From NCBI GenBank assembly GCA_049609325.1, contig JBMYYK010000006.1, positions 7,008 through 71,007 of the forward strand: a DNA stretch of 64,000 nt, written 5' to 3'. Under the pieces are notes generated by a model that was not told the DNA's origin, did no database searches, and was given only the letters and a program-made list of their open reading frames with translations. Of this stretch, positions 15,677 to 24,601 are shown piece after piece. Each line of letters begins with the position of its first letter. The stretch's first letter is position 1. This stretch comes from GCA-2733415 sp049609325. GTDB lineage: Bacteria; Bacteroidota; Bacteroidia; Flavobacteriales; Flavobacteriaceae. The translations under genes and the position numbers were made by a program.

Positions 15677-17600
15677 AATTAAAGAAAGATTTTTGTTGCA
15701 TAAGATATGTGTGTTGATGCTGAATTTAGGTGTGGTATGGGGGGGATTAGCACAGGGAAATTATGATATTAAACTGATTCAAGAAGAATTAAAAGAAAAT
15801 GCTAATGCAGTTATAAGGGATCATAATACGATTGTTGAGATTGCAGCGTTAAATCAGATGATAATCACAGAGTATAAAGCTTTAACGGTCTTAAATAGAT
15901 TTGGAGATCAACTTGCTAGAGTTTATGAGTACTATGACGAGTCTTCAAGATCAATTTTAAAGTTGTCTGCCACAATTTTAGATGCAAAAGGACAAGTGAT
16001 TAAAAAATATAAAAAATCTGATTTTAAAGATGTAAGCGCTGTTTCTGATGGACAAATGTACATGGATGATAGAATGAAGTATGTAAAGTTTCAGCCATCG
16101 TCATATCCATATACAATTATATTTGAATCAAAGGTTAAAGAAAAATCAACAACACATATAGGACGTTGGGTGCCACTTGAAGGATATTATGTGGGGCTAG
16201 AAAACTCTACATATAAATTAATAAATCACACCACATCTAAGCATAAGTTTAAAACATATAACTCAGATGTTTTTGATTTAAGCTTACAAACAAAAGATGA
16301 TGAGTTGTTTTTTGTTGCTAAAAACATAAAAGCGATAGAAAGGGAAGCTATGTCGCCAAGTTTTTTAGACATCATGCCTTGGGTTAGAGTAGCATTAAAT
16401 GAATTTGAGTTAGAAGGAAAATATGGTACTTGTGAGAATTGGAAGGATTTTGGTTTATGGCAGCATAAAGAATTGCTAGACCAAAGAGATCTTATTAACG
16501 GAAATACACAGCGAAAAATATCAGAATTAGTTTCAAATGCTACCTCTAAGAAAGATAAGGTTAAACGCATTTACGAGTATGTTCAGAATAATACGAGATA
16601 TGTTGGTGTGCAATTAGGTATTGGTGGTTGGCAGCCCATCAAAGCATCAGAAGTTGATAGGGTAAAATATGGCGATTGTAAGGGGTTGACAAACTATACT
16701 AAAGCATTATTGAAGTCTCAAGGAATAGATGCATATTATACAATAGTATATTTAGATGAAAGCAAAAAAAATATTGACAAAGACTTTGCTTCACTTCAAG
16801 GAAACCACGTAATACTTAATGTTCCTTTAAAAGATGAAACTATATGGTTAGAATGTACAAGCCAGACAATTCCTTTTGGGTTTGTAGGTGATTCTACAGA
16901 TGATAGAGATGTTTTAGTTGTAAAACCGTCTGGAGGTGAAATCATGCATACGCCAATTTATGACGAGTTAACAAATGTGTATTCTGCAAGAGCACATATT
17001 AAATTAGATGTGAATGGTAGTATTGCAATTAATTTCAGTTCAGAATCAAAGGGCTTACAATATTACTATCAATCCTATAAAGAGCGCTTACAACCTGAAG
17101 AATTAGTGAAGAAATACTTGAGTAGATGGAACTATTTAAACGGCTTGAAAATTATAGAAAATGAAATCTCGTTAAATAAAGAGAATGTGATTTTTAATGA
17201 AAACTTAAAGATGTCAGTTAGTAATTATGCAACCAAAGTGGGTGATGATTTATTGCTGCCAATAAACCCTTTTAATAGGTTGACAAATAGTCCTATTAAA
17301 TATTCAGACAGAAGATTACCTTTTAAAATAAAACGTTCGTTTTCTGATGATGATGTGTTTGAGTTTAAAATCCCTTCTGGTTATATTATAGATGCTCTTC
17401 CTGTAGATTATGAGCTCAATACTGAGTTCGGAAAGTATAAAATAATAGTAAGCAAATTAGATGATAACACTATTAGATGTCAGAGACAGTTGGTGCTAAA
17501 AGAAGGTGTTTTCTCAAAAGAAAAATACGAATTGTATAGAACGTTTATAAAAAAAATAAAACGAAAAGATAAATCAAAAATACTATTAACTAAAAAATAA
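15669..17600 (+). CDS. DUF3857/transglutaminase-like protein with intact catalytic cysteine
   Basis: This 643-residue exported protein has an N-terminal signal (ending 'VVWGGLAQG'), a DUF3857 beta domain (about 50-260), a transglutaminase-like core and a C-terminal beta domain. The core keeps the cysteine nucleophile C337 ('YGDCKGLTNYTKALL') and H380 ('GNHVILNV'); the third position appears to be E395 in 'WLECTS' where Asp is usual. The start is a TTG at 15669 overlapping the previous gene. Function is unknown; the fold suggests a periplasmic peptidase or crosslinking enzyme. It is followed after 2 bases by a second DUF3857 gene. Confidence 0.85.
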   Translation: MNKIKERFLLHKICVLMLNLGVVWGGLAQGNYDIKLIQEELKENANAVIRDHNTIVEIAALNQMIITEYKALTVLNRFGDQLARVYEYYDESSRSILKLSATILDAKGQVIKKYKKSDFKDVSAVSDGQMYMDDRMKYVKFQPSSYPYTIIFESKVKEKSTTHIGRWVPLEGYYVGLENSTYKLINHTTSKHKFKTYNSDVFDLSLQTKDDELFFVAKNIKAIEREAMSPSFLDIMPWVRVALNEFELEGKYGTCENWKDFGLWQHKELLDQRDLINGNTQRKISELVSNATSKKDKVKRIYEYVQNNTRYVGVQLGIGGWQPIKASEVDRVKYGDCKGLTNYTKALLKSQGIDAYYTIVYLDESKKNIDKDFASLQGNHVILNVPLKDETIWLECTSQTIPFGFVGDSTDDRDVLVVKPSGGEIMHTPIYDELTNVYSARAHIKLDVNGSIAINFSSESKGLQYYYQSYKERLQPEELVKKYLSRWNYLNGLKIIENEISLNKENVIFNENLKMSVSNYATKVGDDLLLPINPFNRLTNSPIKYSDRRLPFKIKRSFSDDDVFEFKIPSGYIIDALPVDYELNTEFGKYKIIVSKLDDNTIRCQRQLVLKEGVFSKEKYELYRTFIKKIKRKDKSKILLTKK

Positions 17601-17602
17601 CG

Positions 17603-19627
17603 ATGAAGAAAAGTTTTAAATTATTTACGATGTTACTATTGTTTGTGGTAACAGGAATTAACGCGCAAAACTATAAGTTTGGGAAAGTGTCAAAAGAAGA
17701 GCTTCTGGAAAAAAACAATCCGAATGCCCCTTCATCTAGCGCTACAGTTTTGTTCCGAAAGCAACATGTTAGTTTTGATTATGAGCATGGCATTGGTTTT
17801 ATTCAAAAAAACGAAATCCATGAACGTATAAAAGTTTACACAAAAGAAGGTTTTGAGTATGCAACTAAAACTATAGACTTATATAACGAATCTAATAATA
17901 GTAAAGAGTCATTAGTAGGATTAAAGGCAATTACGTATAATATTAATTCCGGAAAAATTCGTCAAACAAAACTAACTAAAGATGGTATTTTTAACGAGGA
18001 AACAAATGATTATTGGCGTAAAGTAAAGTTTACATTACCTAATATAAAAGAAGGTTCTGTTATTGAATATAAATACACTATTGAGTCACAAATGCTAGGT
18101 ATTGATGACGTGTATTTGCAGCAAATGATTCCTATCAAAAAACTTGAACTGAAGGTTAAAACACCAGAGTATTTTCAATATAAAATGCATCAAAATCTAA
18201 TGTCTAGTTATTTGCCAGATTTACAATATGAGTCTAAGGAAAGAAAAATTTTAATTACAGGATTAAATAACTCAGCAGTTACTCATGGTAAAAGGCCAAG
18301 TGATTTTAAAAGGTCGGAGTTAGTATTTATAGAAAATTGGACAGTTTTAGATGCAGAGAATATCCCAGCCTTAGCTAATGAATCTTATGTGTCATCATTG
18401 AAAAATTATGCTGCATCAATAAAAATAGAATTACAACAAATGCGATTGCCTAACTCACCATTGAAATCTTTTTCAACAACGTGGGAGAAAGTAACCAAAA
18501 CTATATACACAAACAGTGGTTTTGGAGGTGAATTGAGTAAAGAGTCGTATTATAAAAAAGATTTAGATGCGTTACTTGCGGGAAAGACAAGCTCTAAAGA
18601 TATAGTAACAACAGTTTTTAATTATGTGAAATCTAAAGTTCGTCATAATAATTTAAATGGTTATTATGTTGATAATGGGGTTAGAAAAGCGTATAAAGAC
18701 GGCGAAGGAAATGTAGCAGATATCAATTTAATGTTAGTTTCTATGCTAAGGTATGCTGGTATAGATGCTAATCCAGTACTAATAAGTACAGTTGATAATG
18801 GAACGGCTATGTTTCCAACAAAAAAAGGGTTTAATTATGTTATTTGTCATGTAAGCCTTAATAATGGTACGTTACTTTTAGACGCGACAAATAAATATTC
18901 AGTAAAAAATATAATTGACACAGACGCTTTGAATTGGAAGGGACGATTAGTGAGAAAAGATGGAAGTTCTGACTGGGTAGAGATTTTGCCAAATAAAAAT
19001 TCTAATCTTACAACTATGATTAGTGTAAAACTAAATGAAGATTTAATTGCTACGGGTAAAGTAAGGGATCAAAAAACACTATATAAAGCATATGAATATA
19101 GGAATAAATACCAAGGAGTTAAAGATGAAGACTTATTAAAAAGTATTTCTAGCAAGTTAGGGAGTATTGACGTGTCTAATTTAGAGTTAAAAAACCAATT
19201 AGAAATTGAAAAACCTATTCAGTCGTCTTATGATTTCGAGTATGAAGATGGTGTAGAAGAAGTTAATAATGAATTGTACATTCAACCGTTGATGTTTCTC
19301 TCAAAAGACGAGAACTTATTTAATAATGACAAGAGAAATTATCCAGTAAATTTTGGTTATCCAAAAACAGAAAAAGCAATTGTTAATATAGAAGTTCCTA
19401 ATGGATATAAAGTTAAAACGTTACCTCAAAGTGTAAAATTAATGATGTCTGATAATGTTGGAGATTATAATTTATTGGTGAAACAAAGTGGTAATAAAAT
19501 TCAAGTATCACAGACTTTAAATATCAATTATTCAATGATTTCTGTAGCGTATTATAAAGAATTACAAGCGATTTATAAAACGATGATAGAAAAGAATGCA
19601 GAGAAAATTGTTCTAGAAAAAATATAG
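17603..19627 (+). CDS. DUF3857/transglutaminase-like protein lacking the catalytic cysteine
   Basis: The 674-residue exported protein (signal peptide ending 'VVTGINAQN') has the same architecture as its upstream neighbour. In the transglutaminase core the aligned segment reads 'GNVADINLMLVSML', with Val371 where the neighbour has the cysteine nucleophile, while the later 'CHVSL' His and 'LLDAT' Asp are kept. It is therefore probably not a cysteine-type enzyme and may bind the same ligand or partner. The tandem with an active-looking copy suggests the two work together. Function is unknown. Confidence 0.85.
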   Translation: MKKSFKLFTMLLLFVVTGINAQNYKFGKVSKEELLEKNNPNAPSSSATVLFRKQHVSFDYEHGIGFIQKNEIHERIKVYTKEGFEYATKTIDLYNESNNSKESLVGLKAITYNINSGKIRQTKLTKDGIFNEETNDYWRKVKFTLPNIKEGSVIEYKYTIESQMLGIDDVYLQQMIPIKKLELKVKTPEYFQYKMHQNLMSSYLPDLQYESKERKILITGLNNSAVTHGKRPSDFKRSELVFIENWTVLDAENIPALANESYVSSLKNYAASIKIELQQMRLPNSPLKSFSTTWEKVTKTIYTNSGFGGELSKESYYKKDLDALLAGKTSSKDIVTTVFNYVKSKVRHNNLNGYYVDNGVRKAYKDGEGNVADINLMLVSMLRYAGIDANPVLISTVDNGTAMFPTKKGFNYVICHVSLNNGTLLLDATNKYSVKNIIDTDALNWKGRLVRKDGSSDWVEILPNKNSNLTTMISVKLNEDLIATGKVRDQKTLYKAYEYRNKYQGVKDEDLLKSISSKLGSIDVSNLELKNQLEIEKPIQSSYDFEYEDGVEEVNNELYIQPLMFLSKDENLFNNDKRNYPVNFGYPKTEKAIVNIEVPNGYKVKTLPQSVKLMMSDNVGDYNLLVKQSGNKIQVSQTLNINYSMISVAYYKELQAIYKTMIEKNAEKIVLEKI

Positions 19628-19629
19628 TT

Positions 19630-19956
19630 ATGGATATTAAAAACGCACAATTAGACGTAGATAACTGGATTAAAAATCATGGGGTTCGTTATTTTAATGA
19701 ATTAACTAATATGGCACAATTGACTGAAGAAGTTGGAGAGGTGGCCAGAATTATTGCGCGTCGTTATGGGGAGCAAAGTGAAAAAGAATCTGATAAAAAT
19801 AAAGACTTAGGCGAGGAATTAGCAGATGTCATGTTTGTGGTGTTATGTTTGGCTAATCAAACTGGTATAGACTTGCAAGAGGCTTTTGATAAAAAGTTAG
19901 ATTTAAAAACAAAGCGTGATCACGACAGGCATCATAATAATGAAAAATTAAAGTAA
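19630..19956 (+). CDS. MazG-like nucleotide pyrophosphohydrolase
   Basis: The 108-residue protein belongs to the all-alpha NTP pyrophosphatase superfamily. It shows the metal-binding pattern 'LTEEVGEVARII' followed by 'DLGEELADVMFVVLCLANQTG', that is, the ExxE and ExxD pairs that hold magnesium. Members remove non-canonical nucleotides. It is 2 bases after the DUF3857 gene and overlaps the next start by 1 base. Confidence 0.9.
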   Translation: MDIKNAQLDVDNWIKNHGVRYFNELTNMAQLTEEVGEVARIIARRYGEQSEKESDKNKDLGEELADVMFVVLCLANQTGIDLQEAFDKKLDLKTKRDHDRHHNNEKLK

Positions 19957-20192
19957 TGAGTCAGGAACTAAAAACAAGATCTTTATTGAAATTAGGATTG
20001 CGTTTATCGGCTGTGTTTTTTATTGTAGCCGTGATAATAAAAGTATTCATTAGTGTTTTAACGCAAAATTTTTCTGACTATGTGTATACCGAGGAGTTTA
20101 GAAACTATATGATTGTTTTAGCGTTATTTTCGTTGGTTTATGGTTTTTTAATGGCACATTTTCAGTTAAAAAAACACAATACAAAACGATGA
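19956..20192 (+). CDS. Small two-helix membrane protein, unknown function
   Basis: A 78-residue protein with two hydrophobic segments at about 14-35 and 49-67, a basic N-terminus and a basic C-terminal tail ('LKKHNTKR'). It overlaps the MazG-like gene by 1 base and aroA by 4 bases, so it is firmly part of the operon. I do not recognise a family and see no catalytic motif. Confidence 0.7.
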   Translation: MSQELKTRSLLKLGLRLSAVFFIVAVIIKVFISVLTQNFSDYVYTEEFRNYMIVLALFSLVYGFLMAHFQLKKHNTKR

Positions 20193-21421
20193 ATTTAAAA
20201 TTAAGTAAATCGTCTATTTGCTCTTCAAGTAAAATTGCAATTACGGGGTCAAAATCAGAAGCCAATAGGTTGCTGATATTAAATGCGTTGTTTGATCAGA
20301 TAGATATTAAGAATTTGTCAAATTCTGACGACACACAGGTGCTTCAAAAAGCACTATCTTCAACAGAAGCAATCATTGATGTGCATCATGCTGGAACTGC
20401 AATGCGATTTCTTACTGCATATTTGGCTATTCAAGATAATAAAACAAGAGTATTAACAGGTTCGTCAAGAATGCAAGAAAGGCCCATAGGTGTACTTGTT
20501 GATGCGCTAAAAATGTTAGGAGCGGATATTAGTTATCAAGATAAAGACGGGTTTCCTCCGTTGCTTATAACAGGAAAAACAATAACGGCTCAGCAAGTGA
20601 CATTACAGGCAAACGTGTCTAGTCAATTCATATCAGCATTAGTATTGATTGCTCCAATGCTAAAAAACGGATTGGAGCTTATTCTTGAAGGTCAAATTAC
20701 GTCAAGACCCTACATTCAAATGACGCTAAGTTTGCTTGAAAGTATAGGAGTTACTACCGAGTTTAAAGATAATCGCATAAAAGTTTATCCAGTAGATAGT
20801 TCAGAAATTAAGCCTAAAATTATTGTTGTAGAGTCCGATTGGAGTTCGGCGTCATACTATTATAGTATTGTTGCGCTATCTGAAGTAGGAACTACAATTG
20901 AGTTGTCATCGTATTACAAAGAGTCTTTACAAGGTGATAGTGCATTGGTTGAAATATATGAAGCGTTTGGTGTGACTACTACATTTCGTGATACATCAAT
21001 TCAATTAACCAAAATTTCTACTGAAGTGAAAGGTAGGTTAGAGTTTAATTTAAATAATTCACCAGATATTGCACAAACCATAGCAGTAACGTCGTTTGCT
21101 ATGGGAATATCGTGTGATTTATATGGCTTACATACCTTAAAAATTAAAGAAACAGATAGGTTGATTGCGTTAAAGACGGAGTTGACTAAATTTGGGGCTG
21201 ATGTGACAATCACTGATGAGTCATTACATATTGAGTCAAGTATAAATATAAATTCTAATGTGGCTATAGACACCTATCAAGATCATAGAATGGCCATGGC
21301 TTTTGCGCCAATGGCATTAAAAACTGACGTTGTCATTAGAGAATCTGAAGTGGTTTCTAAATCATACCCTGAGTTTTGGAATGATTTAAAATCACTCGGA
21401 ATTCAAATAAATAAAATATAA
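20189..21421 (+). CDS. aroA: 3-phosphoshikimate 1-carboxyvinyltransferase (EPSP synthase)
   Basis: AroA joins phosphoenolpyruvate to shikimate-3-phosphate, the sixth step toward chorismate. The 410-residue protein has 'ITGSKSEANRLLILNALF' (the usual 'GSKS' site), 'HAGTAMRFL', 'TGSSRMQERPIGVLVDAL', 'SQFISALVLIAP' and the C-terminal 'IKETDRL' and 'YQDHRMAMAFAP'. The phosphoenolpyruvate-binding 'GTAMR' segment is GTA-type rather than the E. coli 'GNAGTAMR'. Its place at the end of the run led by the DAHP synthase means two shikimate-pathway genes may share the attenuated transcript. Confidence 0.95.
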   Translation: MNLKLSKSSICSSSKIAITGSKSEANRLLILNALFDQIDIKNLSNSDDTQVLQKALSSTEAIIDVHHAGTAMRFLTAYLAIQDNKTRVLTGSSRMQERPIGVLVDALKMLGADISYQDKDGFPPLLITGKTITAQQVTLQANVSSQFISALVLIAPMLKNGLELILEGQITSRPYIQMTLSLLESIGVTTEFKDNRIKVYPVDSSEIKPKIIVVESDWSSASYYYSIVALSEVGTTIELSSYYKESLQGDSALVEIYEAFGVTTTFRDTSIQLTKISTEVKGRLEFNLNNSPDIAQTIAVTSFAMGISCDLYGLHTLKIKETDRLIALKTELTKFGADVTITDESLHIESSININSNVAIDTYQDHRMAMAFAPMALKTDVVIRESEVVSKSYPEFWNDLKSLGIQINKI

Positions 21422-21485
21422 TTGCTAATTTACTTGACAACCCCTATGTTCAGATTGTATATTAGCAGCCTAATACAATAATTAC

Positions 21486-22535
21486 ATGAAATTATCACAA
21501 TTCGATTTCGAACTTCCAGAAGAATTATTATCTGAACATCCAGCAGAAAACAGAGATGAATCTCGTTTAATGGTGTTAAATAGAGCAGATCAAACAATTG
21601 AACACAAACAGTTTAAAGATTTGATCAACTATTTTGATGAAGACGATGTAATGGTGCTTAATAATACTAAAGTATTTCCAGCAAGATTGTTCGGTAGTAA
21701 AGAAAAAACAGGAGCAAGAATTGAAGTGTTTTTATTGCGTGAACTAAGTAAAGAGCAACGTCTTTGGGATGTTTTAGTAGATCCAGCTAGAAAAATTAGA
21801 ATCGGTAACAAATTATATTTTGGTGAAGACCAAACCTTAGTTGCTGAAGTTATCGATAACACAACCTCAAGAGGTAGAACCTTACGTTTTTTATATGACG
21901 GAAGCTATGAAGAGTTTAGAGAAAAACTAAATGAGTTAGGGGTTACGCCATTGCCAAAATATATTAAAAGAGAGGTAGAACCAGAAGATAAAGAGCGTTA
22001 CCAAACCATTTATGCAAAGCATGAAGGGGCAGTTGCTGCACCTACTGCGGGATTACATTTTTCTAAGCATTTATTAAAGCGTTTAGAAATTAAAGGTGTA
22101 AATTTTGCAGAGGTAACCTTGCATATTGGATTAGGAACGTTTAACCCAGTTGAGGTTGAAGATTTGTCTAAGCATAAAATGGACTCTGAAGAAATGGTGA
22201 TTGAAAAGCCAGCTGTAGATACCATCAACACGGCTAAAGCAAGAAAGAAAAGAGTTTGTGCAGTTGGTACAACTGTAATGAGAGCCTTAGAAAGTTCAGT
22301 GTCTTCAAACCAAACATTAAATGAGTTCGATGGTTGGACTAATAAGTATATTCACCCACCGCATGACTTTAGTATTGCAAATTGTATGATTACGAATTTT
22401 CATACGCCTAAGTCAACGTTATTAATGATGGTTGCGGCCTTTGCTGATTATGATTTTGTAATGAAAGCTTATGACGAAGCAGTAAAAGAAGGTTATAACT
22501 TTTATTCATATGGTGATGCCATGTTGATATTATAG
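21486..22535 (+). CDS. queA: S-adenosylmethionine:tRNA ribosyltransferase-isomerase
   Basis: QueA transfers and isomerises the ribosyl part of AdoMet onto preQ1-tRNA to make epoxyqueuosine. The 349-residue protein shows 'LIAEHP'-like 'LLSEHPAENRDESRLMVLNR', 'LNNTKVFPARL', 'AAPTAGLHFS', 'VTLHIGLGTFNPVE' and 'MITNFHTPKSTLLMMVAAF'. It is followed by a terminator at 22559-22591 and is probably transcribed alone or with upstream aroA (64-base gap). Confidence 0.96.
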   Translation: MKLSQFDFELPEELLSEHPAENRDESRLMVLNRADQTIEHKQFKDLINYFDEDDVMVLNNTKVFPARLFGSKEKTGARIEVFLLRELSKEQRLWDVLVDPARKIRIGNKLYFGEDQTLVAEVIDNTTSRGRTLRFLYDGSYEEFREKLNELGVTPLPKYIKREVEPEDKERYQTIYAKHEGAVAAPTAGLHFSKHLLKRLEIKGVNFAEVTLHIGLGTFNPVEVEDLSKHKMDSEEMVIEKPAVDTINTAKARKKRVCAVGTTVMRALESSVSSNQTLNEFDGWTNKYIHPPHDFSIANCMITNFHTPKSTLLMMVAAFADYDFVMKAYDEAVKEGYNFYSYGDAMLIL

Positions 22536-22558
22536 TCATATAAAATTATAATTTGAAG

Positions 22559-22591
22559 AAGGATTTACTGTGTATAGTAAGTCCTTTTTTT
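22559..22591 (+). terminator. Intrinsic terminator after queA
   Basis: An 11-bp stem (one wobble), 22559-22569 with 22576-22586, closes a GTGTAT loop and runs into TTTTTTT ending at 22591. Confidence 0.85.
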
Positions 22592-22647
22592 ATTTTAGCA
22601 CTGTTTCATTTATTTAGTACATTTACCACACTTAAATTTTAGTTCAC

Positions 22648-24600
22648 TTGATATCACAAACTACCATAAATAATGTGTTTGAAACCGCCCGTTTAGAGGA
22701 GGTGATTGGTGATTTTGTGCAATTGAAAAAAGCCGGTAGTAATTTTAAAGGGTTAAGTCCGTTTACAGATGAGCGTTCACCTAGTTTTATGGTGTCGCCA
22801 GTTAAACAAATCTGGAAAGATTTTTCATCAGGTAAAGGAGGTAATGTGGTCGCTTTTTTAATGGAGCATGAGCATTATTCTTACCCTGAGGCTATAAAGT
22901 ATTTGGCAAAGAAATACAATATTGAAGTGGAGGAAACGGCGCAGTCTAATGAACAAAAAGAATTGGCTAGCGAACGGGAAAGCTTGTATTTGGTGTCTGA
23001 ATATGCTCAAAAATATTTTTCTGATGTTCTGCACAATCAGGAGCAAGGTAAAGCTATTGGGTTGTCTTATTTTAAAGAACGCGGATTTACTCAAGAAACA
23101 ATAGAGAAATTTAAGTTAGGATATGCTTTAGATCAGTGGGAAGCGTTTACCAAAACAGCTTTGAAAGAAGGCTATCAATTACAGTTTTTAGAAAAAACCG
23201 GACTCACCATTGTCAAAGGCGATAAACAGTTTGATCGTTTTAAAGGGCGTGTGTTATTTCCAATACATTCAATGAGTGGTAGAGTGTTAGGGTTTGGTGG
23301 TCGAATTTTAACTAACGATAAAAAAGCAGCAAAATACCTCAACTCTCCTGAAAGTGATATCTATCATAAAAGCAAAGTGTTGTATGGTATTTATCAAGCC
23401 AAACAAACCATAGCAAAAGAAGATAACTGTTATTTAGTTGAAGGCTATACAGATGTGATTCAAATGCATCAAACGGGTATTCATAATGTTGTAGCCTCAT
23501 CGGGTACGGCACTAACTAATGATCAGATACGGTTATTGAATAGGCTAACCAAGAATATCACAATTCTGTTTGATGGTGATGCAGCAGGGATGCGCGCGTC
23601 GTTACGAGGGGTAGATTTAATTTTGGAGCAGGGAATGAACGTGCGAATTTGCACCTTTCCAGAAGGAGAAGATCCTGATTCATTTGCTAAAAAGACCTCT
23701 TATGAAGATTTGGTGTTGTACTTTGAAACCAACTCTAAAGATTTTATCGCATTTAAAGCGGACTTACTTAATGAGGAAGCAAAAAATGACCCAATAAAGA
23801 AGGCAGAAACAATTCGAGAAATCATTACTAGTATTTCTAAAATTCCAGATACAATTAAACGTGAGTTGTATATAAAGGAATGTGCTAGAATTATGAGTAT
23901 TTCAGAACAGGTGTTGTTTTCAACCTTAGCTCAATTGTCTAATTCTGAAGCTCGGTCAAATAAAATGCCAACAAAATCTCAACAAAGCTTTGATGTTGTT
24001 CATAAATCAAAACAGCAGGTAAGTAAAGTTGATGAGCAATATGAGTTAGAGCGCAAAATAATTCAAATATTATTGTTGTATGCCACAGTAGAAACTGAGT
24101 TTGAAGAGTTTTATTTGAAAGAAAATGATGCCGGTGAGTTGGTGTTAGAAAAAGATGTTGAGTCAAATATAGTACATCAAAAAATCTTTTTAAGCTTGCA
24201 GGAAGATGAGGTAGAGTTTACTAATGAGCAGTTTCAGACCTTATATTATAAGCTTGTTGAGGTGTTTCAAAATGACAATAAATTGCAAATAGATCAATTT
24301 ATAAATGTCTTAGAGCCTGTGTTGGCTAGTGAAGTGACTTCAATATTAATGAATGAAGAACGTTATACATTAAACGACTGGGAACGACAAAACATATTTC
24401 CGATAAAAAAAGAAGATAACATCTCTCGTTTAGTGAGTGAAAACATATTGTCTTTACGTCGTTTTTTAGTGACTAAAAAAATTAATGAGTTGGCAAAATC
24501 GGTGTCTCAAGAAGTTTCTAATACAGAGATTATCCAAGAAATTATGGATTATACGGCATTGAAAAAGCTGCTTTCTGAAAAATTAAATAGAGTGCTGTAA
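22648..24600 (+). CDS. dnaG: DNA primase lacking zinc-ribbon ligands
   Basis: DnaG makes RNA primers at the replication fork. The 650-residue protein has the N-terminal domain, a TOPRIM core ('YLVEGYTDVIQMHQTG', 'ILFDGDAAGMRA', 'GEDPDSFAKK') and a C-terminal helicase-binding region. The N-terminal domain normally holds Zn through Cys-His-Cys-Cys ('CPFH...HCFGC'). Here the aligned positions are S37, T40, D58 and S61 ('GLSPFTDERSPSF', 'IWKDFSSGKGGN'), so no zinc can be bound in the usual way although the surrounding residues are conserved. The start is TTG at 22648. It ends 1 base before the convergent nadE stop. Confidence 0.95.
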   Translation: MISQTTINNVFETARLEEVIGDFVQLKKAGSNFKGLSPFTDERSPSFMVSPVKQIWKDFSSGKGGNVVAFLMEHEHYSYPEAIKYLAKKYNIEVEETAQSNEQKELASERESLYLVSEYAQKYFSDVLHNQEQGKAIGLSYFKERGFTQETIEKFKLGYALDQWEAFTKTALKEGYQLQFLEKTGLTIVKGDKQFDRFKGRVLFPIHSMSGRVLGFGGRILTNDKKAAKYLNSPESDIYHKSKVLYGIYQAKQTIAKEDNCYLVEGYTDVIQMHQTGIHNVVASSGTALTNDQIRLLNRLTKNITILFDGDAAGMRASLRGVDLILEQGMNVRICTFPEGEDPDSFAKKTSYEDLVLYFETNSKDFIAFKADLLNEEAKNDPIKKAETIREIITSISKIPDTIKRELYIKECARIMSISEQVLFSTLAQLSNSEARSNKMPTKSQQSFDVVHKSKQQVSKVDEQYELERKIIQILLLYATVETEFEEFYLKENDAGELVLEKDVESNIVHQKIFLSLQEDEVEFTNEQFQTLYYKLVEVFQNDNKLQIDQFINVLEPVLASEVTSILMNEERYTLNDWERQNIFPIKKEDNISRLVSENILSLRRFLVTKKINELAKSVSQEVSNTEIIQEIMDYTALKKLLSEKLNRVL

Positions 24601-24601
24601 A

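Noticed and set aside
16226..16570. A 114-codon minus-strand frame within the first DUF3857 gene
   Set aside because: It is a shadow of the coding strand with no start context or family features.
21422..21485. TTGACA-like element in the aroA-queA gap as an E. coli-type promoter
   Set aside because: The Bacteroidota primary sigma factor does not use the TTGACA/TATAAT form, and no TAnnTTTG element is found at the right distance.
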